Part shown: piece after piece, positions 44,596 through 52,825 of the stretch
Position numbering within the stretch: the stretch's first letter is position 1
How the letters are laid out: every line of letters begins with the position of its first letter
Origin: Mucilaginibacter arboris
Lineage (GTDB): Bacteria; Bacteroidota; Bacteroidia; Sphingobacteriales; Sphingobacteriaceae
Assembly (NCBI RefSeq): GCF_009754915.1
Contig: NZ_WPIK01000003.1
Location: forward strand, 270,739-334,738
Length of the DNA: 64,000 nucleotides
Direction of reading: 5' to 3'
The notes under the pieces: model-generated
Told to the model about the DNA's origin: nothing
The model's input: the letters and a program-made list of their open reading frames with translations, nothing else
Database searches by the model: none
Made by a program: the position numbers and the translations under genes

Positions 44596-45393
44596 ATGAA
44601 CAAAAAACATCAACTCAAAACCCTGTTGCTCACAGCAATCACGCTCCTCGCTCTTTCCTCCTTCATCCTATATCAACAAAACAAACCAACTCTTTACCTC
44701 ATCGGTGATTCCACTGTTAAAAACAGTAAAGACAAAGGCGACGGCGGTTTATGGGGTTGGGGACATTATATTGGTGCTTACTTCGATCAGAATAAGATCA
44801 ATGTAGAAAACGATGCTTTAGGCGGAACAAGCAGTCGTACTTTTCAATCCAAAGGTTTGTGGGACGCTGTTCTCGTAAAGCTGAAAAAAGGCGATTACGT
44901 AATGATGCAGTTCGGACATAATGATAGCAGTCCGTTAGATGATACCGCCCGCGCCCGAGGCACCATTAAAGGTGTTGGCGAAGAAAGCAAGGAAATTTAC
45001 AACCCGATCCTGAAAAAACAGGAAGTGGTGCATACTTACGGCTGGTACATGCGCAAGTTTGTAAACGAAGCCAAAGCAAAAGGTGCAACCGCAATTGTGT
45101 GTTCGCCCATTCCAAGAAACGAGTGGAAAGACGGCAAAGTAGTGCGTTCTGTAAACAGTTACGGACAATGGGCGCAGGAAGTAGCCAAACAAACCAATGC
45201 TTCTTTTATCGACCTAAATTCGATCACTGCGGATAAATATGACCGGTTGGGTGCCGAAAAAGTAAAAGAATTTTTCCCCGGAGACCACACGCATACCAAT
45301 GAAGCAGGCGCCATATTAAATGCAGAATCGGTTGTGGCAGGATTAAAAGAATTGAAAAATTGTTCGCTGAACGAGTATTTGTTGAAGAAATAA
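44596..45393 (+). CDS. Rhamnogalacturonan acetylesterase, CE12 (copy 2)
   Basis: A 265-residue paralogue of the previous esterase with the same blocks: YLIGDSTVKN (S39), LGGTSSRTF, MMQFGHNDSS, and D230/H233 in FPGDHTHTN. N-terminal signal helix KTLLLTAITLLALSSFIL. It contains a dispersed-element-like stretch at 45197-45218 encoding NASFIDLNS, where copy 1 reads GAFFIDLNK. The repeat between the copies marks the duplication junction. Confidence 0.92.
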   Translation: MNKKHQLKTLLLTAITLLALSSFILYQQNKPTLYLIGDSTVKNSKDKGDGGLWGWGHYIGAYFDQNKINVENDALGGTSSRTFQSKGLWDAVLVKLKKGDYVMMQFGHNDSSPLDDTARARGTIKGVGEESKEIYNPILKKQEVVHTYGWYMRKFVNEAKAKGATAIVCSPIPRNEWKDGKVVRSVNSYGQWAQEVAKQTNASFIDLNSITADKYDRLGAEKVKEFFPGDHTHTNEAGAILNAESVVAGLKELKNCSLNEYLLKK

Positions 45394-45442
45394 GGTTAAA
45401 GAATAGGTTATCTTGTTAAATTATTAATTGCAATTACACATA

Positions 45443-45475
45443 ATTTGTAATACATATTTTGTAGTATATTTGTAT
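45443..45475 (+). promoter_or_regulatory. Repeated operator-like sequence before higBA
   Basis: Three imperfect direct repeats in phase of about 12-14 nt: TTTGTAATACATA, TTTGTAGTATAT and TTTGTATATGA, the last running into the start codon. TATATTTG (45465-45472) matches a -7 box with TTTG 17 nt upstream. Such repeats fit self-repression by the HigA/HigB complex; inferred. Confidence 0.45.
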
Positions 45476-45787
45476 ATGATTATCAGATTTAGCAACAGTT
45501 ATTTGGAAAGTATAGCTAAAGATGAAAGCATAAAAGGCAAGCCGAAGTATGATAAAAGCGTAATTATAAAGTTTAAAAAAACTTTAAAGATTTTACAAAG
45601 GATGCCTGATACAAAAAGTTTGCGTTTGTTAAATAGCTTGAATTTTGAACCTTTAAAAGGAAAGCTTAAAGGAAAATATTCGGTAAGGGTAGATTACCAT
45701 TACAGGTTGATTTTTTTGATTGAACAAGACGAAATAACAGTAACAGAAATACTACTTATAGAAGATTTAAGTAATCATTATCAATAA
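45476..45787 (+). CDS. higB: HigB/RelE-family toxin
   Basis: A 103-residue ribosome-dependent mRNase of the RelE/HigB (plasmid maintenance killer) family: MIIRFSNSYLESIAKDES, LRLLNSLNFEPLKGKLKGKYSVRVDYHYRLIF, ITVTEILLIEDLSNHYQ. Basic residues of the KGKLKGKYSVRVDYHYR strand would contact mRNA. The frame continues upstream to a TTG at 45428, but the ATG at 45476 gives the family N-terminus. It is followed after one base by its antitoxin gene. The pair interrupts the pectin locus. Confidence 0.87.
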   Translation: MIIRFSNSYLESIAKDESIKGKPKYDKSVIIKFKKTLKILQRMPDTKSLRLLNSLNFEPLKGKLKGKYSVRVDYHYRLIFLIEQDEITVTEILLIEDLSNHYQ

Positions 45788-45788
45788 A

Positions 45789-46091
45789 ATGGGTAACGAT
45801 AAAATTTTAGATAAAGAAGGCAATGAAATAGTGTTAGCTATTGAATTGCACCCTGGCGAAGTTTTAAAAGATGAATTAGAGGCCCGGAAAATAACAAAAT
45901 CGGCCTTTGCTATGAAGATTGGAATGTACCCGGGCCATTTTGGAGATATTGTAAAAGGTAAGCGGAATATTACGGCTGCTATCGCTTTAAAGCTGGAAGC
46001 GGAACTCGGAATAGCAGCCGAGTTTTGGATGGCCTTGCAAACAGATTATGATTTGCACAACGAACGCAGTAAACTTAAAAATAGCGCTTAA
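45789..46091 (+). CDS. higA: HigA-family antitoxin (Xre helix-turn-helix)
   Basis: A 100-residue DNA-binding antitoxin that neutralises HigB and represses the operon. LHPGEVLKDELEARKITKSAFAMKIG and VKGKRNITAAIALKLEAELGIAAEFWMALQTDYDL are the VapI/HigA signature. The toxin-before-antitoxin order is the HigBA order. The GH2 reading frame overlaps its end, but that gene's likely start is at 46222. Confidence 0.9.
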   Translation: MGNDKILDKEGNEIVLAIELHPGEVLKDELEARKITKSAFAMKIGMYPGHFGDIVKGKRNITAAIALKLEAELGIAAEFWMALQTDYDLHNERSKLKNSA

Positions 46092-46221
46092 AAAGCTTTC
46101 AGAAAACTATTCTCCTTTTACTCTTCAGGATACTACAGGATGCATACCAAAAAATAATCAGCTAATATGCGGGCTTAAACCAATAAACCTGCTTCAGCCT
46201 AAAAGCAGATCGTTAAATTGT

Positions 46222-49140
46222 ATGCAGTTGAAATTAAACCGATTGCTGAAATGGTATGCAGGCATTTTGCTTGCATTGCTTTTATTTTCAGCATTTACAG
46301 ATGAACAAACCATTTCGCTTACCGGAACATGGCGTTTTAAAACCGATCCTCAAGATGTAGGCATTCAGCAGAAATGGTTTAACAGAACGCTGGACGAAAC
46401 CATCAAACTTCCGGGTTCTATGGCCGAAAATGGTAAAGGCGATGACATCACTTTAAAGACCAAATGGACGGGCAGCATTTACGATAGTTCCTGGTATTTT
46501 AACCCACATCTGGCTAAATACCGACAGCCCGGCAATATCAAAATTCCATTCTGGCTGACACCTGCTAAACACTATGTTGGTGCGGCCTGGTATCAAAAAG
46601 ATGTTACGATTTCCAAAGACTGGAAAGGCAGGCACATTACGCTTTATCTGGAATATGCGCATACCGAAACCAGGGTTTGGGTAGATGACCAGGAAATCGG
46701 GATGCAAAACAGCTTGGTTTCTCCGCATATTTATGATCTCACCCAGTATCTTTCGCCCGGAAAACACACGATCAGCATCAGGATCGATAACCGGATTAAG
46801 GAAATCAACGTTGGGCCGGATTCACATAGTATCACCGATCATACCCAAGGCAACTGGAATGGTATTGTAGGAAAAATGGCTTTAACAGCAGGTTCTCAGG
46901 TTTACCTGGATGATATTCAGGTTTATCCTGATCTCAAGAATAAGCTGGCTCGTATTAAGATCAGCATAAAAAGTGATGTAAAAACAGCATCGTCCGGCTG
47001 GTTGAATATTTCTGCAAAAAGCTTCAACACCAAAACTATCCAGCAAATTAAAATGGTTAAAGGTGAGTACAAGCTTGAAAATGGAGAAGGAACGGCCGAA
47101 ATTGTTTTACCAATGGGTGCTCATTTTTTAACCTGGGATGAGTTTAATCCTGCGCTCTATCGTTTAACTGTTCAATTAGTTTCCCGGAACGGAAGTGAGC
47201 AAACCAAACAGGTTCAGTTTGGAATGCGGGAATTTAAAGCAGTAGGCCGCCATTTTGAAATGAATGGCCGTCCTGTTTTTCTTCGCGGAACAGTTAATAA
47301 TTGCGAATTTCCTTTAACCGGATATCCGTCTATGGATGTTCCGGCATGGACACGCATTTTTAAAATTGCACGCGTCCATGGCTTAAATCACATGCGATTT
47401 CATTCTTTTTGTCCGCCGGAAGCTGCTTTTATTGCTGCTGATCTGGCAGGATTTTATTTACAGCCCGAAGGGCCAACCTGGGCCAATCACGGTACTTCTA
47501 TCGGCGACGGCAAACCGATCGATCAGTATATTTATGATGAAACCAACCGAATGGCGAAGTTTTACGGCAACTATGCCTCGTTTTGCATGATGGCTTACGG
47601 CAACGAGCCGAGGGGAAAGCAGGTGGAATTTCTAACCAAGTTTGTAGATTACTGGAAAGCGAAAGACAGTCGCCATTTGTATACCGGCGCTTCTGTTGGC
47701 GGCAGTTGGCCGGTTATTCCAAATAACGAATATATGGTTCGTGCAGGCGCGCGGGGTTTGGCCTGGGATAAACGGCCGGAAAGCGAATCGGATTACGCTT
47801 CGCAAATTGCTTCTTTTACCGTGCCTTTTGTGGCGCACGAAATGGGACAATATTGCGCTTTTCCGGATTTTAAAGAAATTAAAAACTATACGGGCGTTTA
47901 TCGCGCTAAAAACTTTGAACTTTTTCAGGAAGATTTACAAGATCATCACATGGGCGATGAAGCTGAAAAGTTTTTAATGGCTTCCGGTAAATTGCAGGCG
48001 TTGTGCTATAAAAATGAGATTGAAAAGGCTTTGCGTACGCCTAATTATTCCGGTTTTGAATTGCTTTCTTTGAATGATTATCCTGGACAAGGAACTGCGT
48101 TAGTTGGCGTATTAAACGCTTTTTGGAATGAGAAAGGATACATCACTCCAAAACAATTCAGTCGTTTTTGTAATAGTACTGTTCCTTTGGCGCGTATTCC
48201 AAAATTTGTTTTCAGTAATAATGAAAGCTTTAAAGCAGCGGTAGAAATTGCGCATTTTGGTGCAGCTCCGCTTACTAATGCACATACTTCTTGGAAAATT
48301 ACCGATAAAAAAGGTATTGTGCTGGCAAAAGGAAGTTTTGAACCGAAAACGATTCAAATTGGTAATAATATCAGTTTAGGCGAGGTTAATTTTCCGCTTT
48401 CCAACATCACCAAAGCAACAGCATTAGATCTGGAAGTTATGGTTAACAACACTTCTTTTGCTAATGATTGGGATTTCTGGGTTTATCCTGCAAAACTTCC
48501 CGAAGCAAAATCTGATAACATTTATTACTGTACTACTTTAGATGATAAAGCCAAAGAAACGCTGGATAAAGGCGGAAAAGTGTTTCTGGAAGCAGCCGGA
48601 AAAGTGGTAAAAGGCAAAGAAATTGTGCAAACGTTTTTGCCGGTTTTCTGGAATACTTCCTGGTTTAAAATGCGCCCGCCGCATACTTTAGGTATTTTGT
48701 TGGATCAAAACCATCCGGCTTTTAAAGATTTTCCAACTTCTTTTCATAGCGATTTGCAGTGGTGGGAAATCGTAAACAAAGCGCAGGTAATGCACCTGGA
48801 AGATTTTCCGCCGGGTTTCCGTCCGCTGGTCCAACCGATTGATACCTGGTTTTTAAACCGTCGTTTAGGTTTGATCATGGAAGCGAAAGTGGGCAACGGA
48901 AAACTCCTGGTTTCCAGCGCTGACCTCACTTCCGATCCCGAAAATCGTCCGGCTGCACGCCAATTGTATTATAGTTTGCAAAAGTATATGGCTTCAGATC
49001 AGTTCAACCCAAAAACCAGTGTTGATTTTAACGTGGTAAAAGATGTATTTGAAACTGCATCGCACGAAGTTTTCAGCACTTATACCAAAGATAGCCCAGA
49101 TGAACTGAAGTCAAAACCGGAGCAAAAGAAATCAACCTAA
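46222..49140 (+). CDS. Glycoside hydrolase family 2-like enzyme
   Basis: A 972-residue secreted protein starting MQLKLNRLLKWYAGILLALLL (signal peptide). An open frame extends upstream to 46048 over the higA end, but those residues lack a signal and are not used. Sugar-binding sandwich about 30-190, TIM barrel with acid/base E462 in MAYGNEPRGK and probable nucleophile E540 in VAHEMGQYCAF. VNNCEFPLTGYPSMDVPAW is a substrate-site loop of a subgroup I cannot name. C-terminal Ig-like domain follows. Exact linkage unknown; a galactoside or glucuronoside side chain is likely. Its stop codon shares a base with a dispersed element. Confidence 0.8.
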   Translation: MQLKLNRLLKWYAGILLALLLFSAFTDEQTISLTGTWRFKTDPQDVGIQQKWFNRTLDETIKLPGSMAENGKGDDITLKTKWTGSIYDSSWYFNPHLAKYRQPGNIKIPFWLTPAKHYVGAAWYQKDVTISKDWKGRHITLYLEYAHTETRVWVDDQEIGMQNSLVSPHIYDLTQYLSPGKHTISIRIDNRIKEINVGPDSHSITDHTQGNWNGIVGKMALTAGSQVYLDDIQVYPDLKNKLARIKISIKSDVKTASSGWLNISAKSFNTKTIQQIKMVKGEYKLENGEGTAEIVLPMGAHFLTWDEFNPALYRLTVQLVSRNGSEQTKQVQFGMREFKAVGRHFEMNGRPVFLRGTVNNCEFPLTGYPSMDVPAWTRIFKIARVHGLNHMRFHSFCPPEAAFIAADLAGFYLQPEGPTWANHGTSIGDGKPIDQYIYDETNRMAKFYGNYASFCMMAYGNEPRGKQVEFLTKFVDYWKAKDSRHLYTGASVGGSWPVIPNNEYMVRAGARGLAWDKRPESESDYASQIASFTVPFVAHEMGQYCAFPDFKEIKNYTGVYRAKNFELFQEDLQDHHMGDEAEKFLMASGKLQALCYKNEIEKALRTPNYSGFELLSLNDYPGQGTALVGVLNAFWNEKGYITPKQFSRFCNSTVPLARIPKFVFSNNESFKAAVEIAHFGAAPLTNAHTSWKITDKKGIVLAKGSFEPKTIQIGNNISLGEVNFPLSNITKATALDLEVMVNNTSFANDWDFWVYPAKLPEAKSDNIYYCTTLDDKAKETLDKGGKVFLEAAGKVVKGKEIVQTFLPVFWNTSWFKMRPPHTLGILLDQNHPAFKDFPTSFHSDLQWWEIVNKAQVMHLEDFPPGFRPLVQPIDTWFLNRRLGLIMEAKVGNGKLLVSSADLTSDPENRPAARQLYYSLQKYMASDQFNPKTSVDFNVVKDVFETASHEVFSTYTKDSPDELKSKPEQKKST

Positions 49141-49162
49141 TGCTTCTTTTATCACCTAAAAA
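49140..49162 (-). repeat. Dispersed element between overlapping stop and start
   Basis: ATGCTTCTTTTATC then ACCTAAAAA. It begins at the last base of the GH2 stop codon and ends two bases before the ATG of the GH105 gene at 49164. Its ATG is in frame with GH105 and would add eight residues (MLLLSPKN). Confidence 0.8.
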
Positions 49163-49163
49163 T

Positions 49164-50306
49164 ATGAATAAACTTAATTTATTAAAGAAGATAACTTTTG
49201 CCGGGATTGCATTTCTCGCTGTTGGAATTTCTACGCAGGCGCAACCGCTTCCATCTAAAAAAGAAGTGTTAAAAGTGATGCAGCTCACCAATAATTACTT
49301 TATGCAAAAGTGGCCTGACCCCGGAAAAGAGATCACCACGAACAGGACGCGGCCAAGTAATATCTGGACGAGAGGCGTTTATTATGAAGGCTTGATGGCT
49401 TTATATCAAATAGATAAAGACAAAAAATATTACGATTACGCGGTAGATTGGGGACAAAAACACCAGTGGAACTTACGTAACGGCATTACCACCAGAAATG
49501 CGGATGACCAAACCTGCGGCCAGACGTACATCGATCTGTACCAAATGGACAAACAGCCGGAACGCATCAAAAACATCAAGGCATCGATTGATTTGATGAT
49601 GAAAACGGATAAAATTGACGACTGGACCTGGGTTGATGCCTTGCAAATGGCCATGCCGGTTTACGCAAAGCTTGGCGTTCAATATAAAGACAACGCTTAT
49701 TTCGAGCGGATGTATCAAATGTACAATCATACCAAAACAGCAGAAGGCGGCGGTTTATACAATACCAAAGAACATTTGTGGTGGCGCGATAAAGATTTTG
49801 TGCCGCCTTACAAAGAGCCAAACGGCGAAAATTGCTACTGGTCGCGCGGAAACGGCTGGGTTTTCGCAGCTTTGGTCAGGGTGATGGATTTGATACCGAA
49901 GAACGAAGCGCACCGGGCAGAATATTTACAAACCTTTAAAGAAATGGCGGCGGCTTTAGTGCCCCTGCAAAGAACAGACGGATTTTGGAACGTAAGTTTA
50001 AAAGATCCAACCCATTTTGGCGGAAAAGAAACTACCGGAACTGCGCTTTTTGTTTACGGCATGGCCTGGGGAATTAACAACGGCGTTTTGGATGCGAAAA
50101 TTTATCGTCCGGTTCTGTTAAAGGCATGGAATGCGATGGTAAAAGATGCCGTTCATCCCGATGGCATGTTAGGTTTTGTACAGGGTACCGGAAAAGAACC
50201 AAAAGATAGTCAGCCGGTAAGTTATACCAATATTCCTGATTTTGAAGATTACGGCTTGGGCTGTTTCCTGCTGGCCGGAAGCGAAGTTTATAAATTGAAG
50301 AAATAA
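49164..50306 (+). CDS. Unsaturated rhamnogalacturonyl hydrolase, GH105
   Basis: A 380-residue (alpha/alpha)6-barrel enzyme that removes the 4,5-unsaturated galacturonate left by PL11 lyases. Signal peptide ends STQAQ. Catalytic D158 lies in DDWTWVDALQMAMPVY; other family blocks are WTRGVYYEGLMALYQ, CGQTYIDLYQ and YWSRGNGWVFAALVRVMD. The start at 49164 is preferred over the in-frame ATG at 49140, which lies inside the dispersed element. Confidence 0.92.
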   Translation: MNKLNLLKKITFAGIAFLAVGISTQAQPLPSKKEVLKVMQLTNNYFMQKWPDPGKEITTNRTRPSNIWTRGVYYEGLMALYQIDKDKKYYDYAVDWGQKHQWNLRNGITTRNADDQTCGQTYIDLYQMDKQPERIKNIKASIDLMMKTDKIDDWTWVDALQMAMPVYAKLGVQYKDNAYFERMYQMYNHTKTAEGGGLYNTKEHLWWRDKDFVPPYKEPNGENCYWSRGNGWVFAALVRVMDLIPKNEAHRAEYLQTFKEMAAALVPLQRTDGFWNVSLKDPTHFGGKETTGTALFVYGMAWGINNGVLDAKIYRPVLLKAWNAMVKDAVHPDGMLGFVQGTGKEPKDSQPVSYTNIPDFEDYGLGCFLLAGSEVYKLKK

Positions 50307-50310
50307 TAAG

Positions 50311-52815
50311 ATGAATTGTAAACCACTGATTTTATTTTTCTTACCGGCCATGCTTCTTTTACCGGCAAAAAAAGTGTGCGCGCAAAAAATAGCGGTTTCC
50401 AATGTTTATCAGCCAGCTTCTTTTCCGCTTGTTCATCAGCAAAAAGCGGCTTCCATTTATATTGATTCGAAGGATGCAGCAGTCGTGCCGGTTGCTGCCG
50501 AAGCTTTCAAAAACGACTTAACAGCCATAACCGGAGCTGTTTCCGAAGTAAAAAAAGATGCTGCAGGTTTAGATACTTTCCCGGTAATCATCGGAACTTT
50601 AGGACAGTCAAAATGGATTGATGCTTTAGTAAAATCCAATAAAATTAAAGCCGAAAAAGTTCGGGGAAAATGGGAAACTTTTTCTATTTCGGTAGTTGAT
50701 GCGCCTTTTACCGGCATAAAAAAAGCATTGGTGATTTTCGGAAGTGACCGAAGGGGAACAGCTTTTGGCGTTTTTGAATTATCAAGAATGGTGGGCGTTT
50801 CGCCTTTATGCTGGTGGGCAGATATTGTACCCGAACATCAAAATGCTTTATACATTTCTCCAGGAGAAAGCCTGGAAGGCCCGCCTTCTGTTAAATACCG
50901 CGGTATCTTTTTAAACGATGAAGATTGGGGTTTGCAACCCTGGGCAGCCAGAAATATGGACAAAGAGGTGAAAGACATCGGCCCAAAAACTTATACCAAA
51001 ATTTTTGAACTGCTGCTTCGGATGAAAGCCAATTTCATCTGGCCGGCTATGCACCCTTGCACCAAAGCTTTTTATTTTTATCCTGATGACCCGAAAATTG
51101 CCGATCAATATGCCATTGTAGTTGGTTCCAGCCATTGCGAACCGATGCTGCGGAACAATGTTTTTGAGTGGGCGGAGAACTTTCAGAATGAATACGGACA
51201 AAAACCGGGCGAGTGGCGTTACGATCTGAACCAAAAACAAATTGATCAGTATTGGTCGGACAGGATTCAGCAATCCAAAAATTACGAATCGGTTTATACG
51301 GTTGGCATGCGTGGGATCCACGACGGAAGTATGCCCGGGCCGAAAGATAAAAACGAAAAAGTGAAGCTGCTGGATAAAGTAATTACTAACCAGCGTTCCA
51401 TTTTTGCTGCTGATTTTACCAAACCTGTTAACCAGGTTCCGCAGATATTTTGTCCGTATAAAGAAGTGCTTTCCCTTTACCAGGCCGGTTTAAAACTGCC
51501 GGACGATGTGACGATTGTTTGGGCGGATGATAATCATGGTTATGTTCGTCAGCTTTCCAATCCGCAGGAACAGAAACGTTCTGGCGGAAGCGGCGTTTAT
51601 TACCACATTTCTTACTGGGGCGCACCGCAGGATTATTTGTGGTTGTGCAGCACTTCGCCTTCGCTCATCTCGTACGAACTCTCTAAAGCATATCAATACG
51701 ACGCTAAAAATTTATGGGTAATTAATGTGGGGGATATTAAGCCGGGCGAAATGGAGACGCAATTTTCCATGGATTTAGCCTGGAATGTAAACCGCTGGAA
51801 ACCAGAAAATGCTTCTCAATATGCAGCATTTTGGGCTGAAGAAACGTTTGGAAAAGCATTTGCAAAACCAATTGCAAAAATTAAAAGTGAATATTACCGG
51901 CTTTCCCAGACTGCAAAGCCAGAACACATGAACGCTGTGATTTTTACGGATGCAGCAGTAGATCAGCGTTTAAAAGAATATCAGGCAATTGCAAAAGAGG
52001 CAGAAGAATTGCAAAAGCAAATTCCGCAGCGTTTACAGGATGCCTATTTCGAGCTCATTTTTTACCCGGTAAAAGGAGCATGTTTGATGAACGAAAAGGT
52101 GCTTTATGCGCAGAAAAGTTTAGAGTTAGCAGCAAATGGAGACAAAACAGCTTTAGATTTTTCCCGAAAATCTGAGGCAGCTTTCCAACAAATCCAAATC
52201 ATCACCAAAAAATACAATGAACAAATTGCGGGCGGCAAATGGAACGGTATAATGAGCTGGCACCCGCGGGACCAGGAAGTTTTTAAAATGCCGAAAATAG
52301 CAACAGAAGAGATGGTTGAAGAAGGGAAAAAGTTAAAAGTTCCGACTAATTCTAAAGATAAAACGATCACCATTCAGGCTGCTTCTTTTACCACTAAAAA
52401 AGATGCGCCTGATGCAAAAATTACCACTATAATCGGATTAGGAGCAGGTGGAAATGGGGAAACTTTGCTTCCGGTAATGATTAATCCCGTTGATCAGAAT
52501 CAGCTTAAAAATGCAGCTTACTTAGAATATCAGGTGGATTTGCCCAAAGGCGATCATCGCATCAAAATTAAATGTTTGCCCACTTTTGGTGTTTATGAAG
52601 GCCGTGGCGTTCGATATGCAATTAGCGTAAATGATGAAACTCCTCAAGTAATTAATGTGGCTCCAGCTTCAGAAAATGCAGTTTGGAAACAGAACGTTTT
52701 GCAGGGATATGCTTCCGGCGAAACACTGCATCACCTAAAAAACAGTGGTAAAAACAGCATTAAAATTTATCCGCTTGATCCCGGAACGGTCATTAATCAG
52801 TTAGAGATCAGGTAA
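50311..52815 (+). CDS. Glycoside hydrolase family 115 (alpha-glucuronidase)
   Basis: An 834-residue secreted enzyme of GH115, the family of (4-O-methyl)-alpha-glucuronidases acting on internal side groups of xylan and related glycans. Family regions seen: GRGTAFGVFELSRMVGVSPL, FLNDEDWGLQPWAARN, ANFIWPAMHPC, WADDNHGYVRQL and YHISYWGAPQDYLW. The C-terminal about 160 residues form the usual beta domain. The signal peptide (LFFLPAMLLLPAKKVCAQ) contains a dispersed-element core. Presence in a rhamnogalacturonan locus suggests a glucuronate-capped side chain, e.g. arabinogalactan; inferred. Confidence 0.9.
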   Translation: MNCKPLILFFLPAMLLLPAKKVCAQKIAVSNVYQPASFPLVHQQKAASIYIDSKDAAVVPVAAEAFKNDLTAITGAVSEVKKDAAGLDTFPVIIGTLGQSKWIDALVKSNKIKAEKVRGKWETFSISVVDAPFTGIKKALVIFGSDRRGTAFGVFELSRMVGVSPLCWWADIVPEHQNALYISPGESLEGPPSVKYRGIFLNDEDWGLQPWAARNMDKEVKDIGPKTYTKIFELLLRMKANFIWPAMHPCTKAFYFYPDDPKIADQYAIVVGSSHCEPMLRNNVFEWAENFQNEYGQKPGEWRYDLNQKQIDQYWSDRIQQSKNYESVYTVGMRGIHDGSMPGPKDKNEKVKLLDKVITNQRSIFAADFTKPVNQVPQIFCPYKEVLSLYQAGLKLPDDVTIVWADDNHGYVRQLSNPQEQKRSGGSGVYYHISYWGAPQDYLWLCSTSPSLISYELSKAYQYDAKNLWVINVGDIKPGEMETQFSMDLAWNVNRWKPENASQYAAFWAEETFGKAFAKPIAKIKSEYYRLSQTAKPEHMNAVIFTDAAVDQRLKEYQAIAKEAEELQKQIPQRLQDAYFELIFYPVKGACLMNEKVLYAQKSLELAANGDKTALDFSRKSEAAFQQIQIITKKYNEQIAGGKWNGIMSWHPRDQEVFKMPKIATEEMVEEGKKLKVPTNSKDKTITIQAASFTTKKDAPDAKITTIIGLGAGGNGETLLPVMINPVDQNQLKNAAYLEYQVDLPKGDHRIKIKCLPTFGVYEGRGVRYAISVNDETPQVINVAPASENAVWKQNVLQGYASGETLHHLKNSGKNSIKIYPLDPGTVINQLEIR
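50350..50370 (-). repeat. Dispersed-element core within the GH115 signal peptide
   Basis: ATGCTTCTTTTACCGG then CAAAA, encoding MLLLPAK. Confidence 0.6.
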
Positions 52816-52825
52816 AAAAACCGGC

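Noticed and set aside
46048..46221. N-terminal extension of the GH2 reading frame
   Set aside because: It overlaps higA and lacks a signal peptide; the Met at 46222 begins a clean one.
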